DNA from: Ensifer sp. Root278
Lineage (GTDB): Bacteria > Pseudomonadota > Alphaproteobacteria > Rhizobiales > Rhizobiaceae
Direction of reading: 5' to 3'
DNA: 64,000 bases
Assembly (NCBI RefSeq): GCF_001429285.1
Contig: NZ_LMJJ01000040.1
Coordinates: 503,365-567,364, forward strand
The translations under genes were made by a program, and so were the position numbers. The notes beneath the pieces are model-generated. The model was not told the origin of the DNA and did not search any database. It saw only the letters and a list, made by a program, of their open reading frames with translations. Positions 63,714 to 64,000 of this stretch are shown one piece after another (the first letter of the stretch is position 1; the number at the start of each line of letters is the position of its first letter).

Positions 63714-64000
63714 TCACATCTCGAAAAACCGCTCGGGCATCAGGTTCCGGTAGGGAAACATATGGAAATAAGGCCGCGCTTCGGTGAGCACGCGGCGCAC
63801 GGAGGCGCGCTCAAGCAGGCGCTCGAAATAGGCTGCGAGATGCGGGTATTTCTCATCGAAGGGCTCGACGATGCCGCCATAGAAGAGCGCAGGCGTGGCC
63901 GCGCAATCGGCAAGGCTGAAGGCATCGCCGGCGGCGAAGGTGTTCTCAGTGAAATGCTTGTCGGCCATGCCATAGGCAACGGCAAGGGAAGCGCGGGCGT
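63714..64000 (-). CDS. Glutathione S-transferase, C-terminal part (runs off the window)
   Basis: The visible 95 or so codons encode the helical C-terminal domain of a GST: ARASLAVAYGMADKHF, FAAGDAFSLADCAATP and FYGGIVEPFDEKYPHLAAYFERLLERAS. The N-terminal thioredoxin-like domain lies beyond the window edge. The frame is open to base 64000; an ATG at 63968 is internal, not the true start. GSTs conjugate glutathione to electrophiles, but the class cannot be assigned from this part. Confidence 0.82.
   Translation of the reverse strand, partial: ARASLAVAYGMADKHFTENTFAAGDAFSLADCAATPALFYGGIVEPFDEKYPHLAAYFERLLERASVRRVLTEARPYFHMFPYRNLMPERFFEM

Overview
The window is a GC-rich chromosomal or large-replicon segment from an alphaproteobacterium, most likely a Rhizobiaceae member near Sinorhizobium/Ensifer or Rhizobium. 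This rests on the napEFDABC gene order, the TPR-fused class III adenylate cyclases, the HWE histidine kinase, DUF1254/DUF1214 and DUF4180 proteins, and several families of palindromic intergenic repeats of rhizobial style. No rRNA, tRNA, IS element, phage or CRISPR array was seen. Genes lie in short, mixed-strand units, as in an accessory metabolic and stress region.

Layout. 0-6.6 kb holds a cytochrome c', a 1-Cys peroxiredoxin, a persulfide dioxygenase-rhodanese fusion, a ProX-like binding protein coupled to an L,D-transpeptidase, and a lipoprotein. 6.6-13.4 kb holds two Tat-exported sulfatases, the first frameshifted, around a 32-residue membrane miniprotein, a GYF/RDD membrane protein, a methyltransferase and a secreted protein. 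13.7-23 kb holds an aminotransferase, a siderophore-interacting flavoprotein, RecX, a truncated haemoglobin, a Nudix hydrolase, a GNAT, a VWA protein, an arginase-fold protein, and an Rrf2 regulator with a thioredoxin-reductase-like enzyme. 23-31.4 kb holds a TetR-EamA-EamA operon under a perfect palindrome, a DUF1254 protein, an SRAP protein, a phosphatase and a MarR-GNAT fusion. 31.7-38.8 kb holds a cyclase, an isochorismatase-like hydrolase divergent from a LysR gene, a second LysR gene with an MFS exporter, and a DUF4180 protein.

39.1-44 kb is the clearest functional unit: a complete periplasmic nitrate reductase operon (napEFDABC) preceded by an FNR/FixK box placed correctly for a class II anaerobic promoter. 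44-55 kb holds a YCII protein, a beta-barrel protein, a frameshifted ribosomal-protection GTPase (Tet(M)/OtrA type), a second DUF1254 protein, a monooxygenase/LysR pair, a cyclase with an N-terminal cysteine cluster, and a GAF-PAS-HWE kinase. 55-64 kb holds a Tet(A)-like exporter, a GNAT, a RES/Xre toxin-antitoxin pair with a 12-bp operator palindrome, a third cyclase, an aldo/keto reductase, a doubly broken outer-membrane gene and the end of a glutathione S-transferase.

Points most worth attention: three interrupted genes whose reading frames are otherwise intact; several clean operator-like palindromes that pair with adjacent regulators; a candidate leader ORF before the MFS exporter; the 32-residue miniprotein; an arginase-like protein that lacks a metal-ligand histidine; and three families of structured intergenic repeats. 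I found no clear example of a wholly new multi-gene system.
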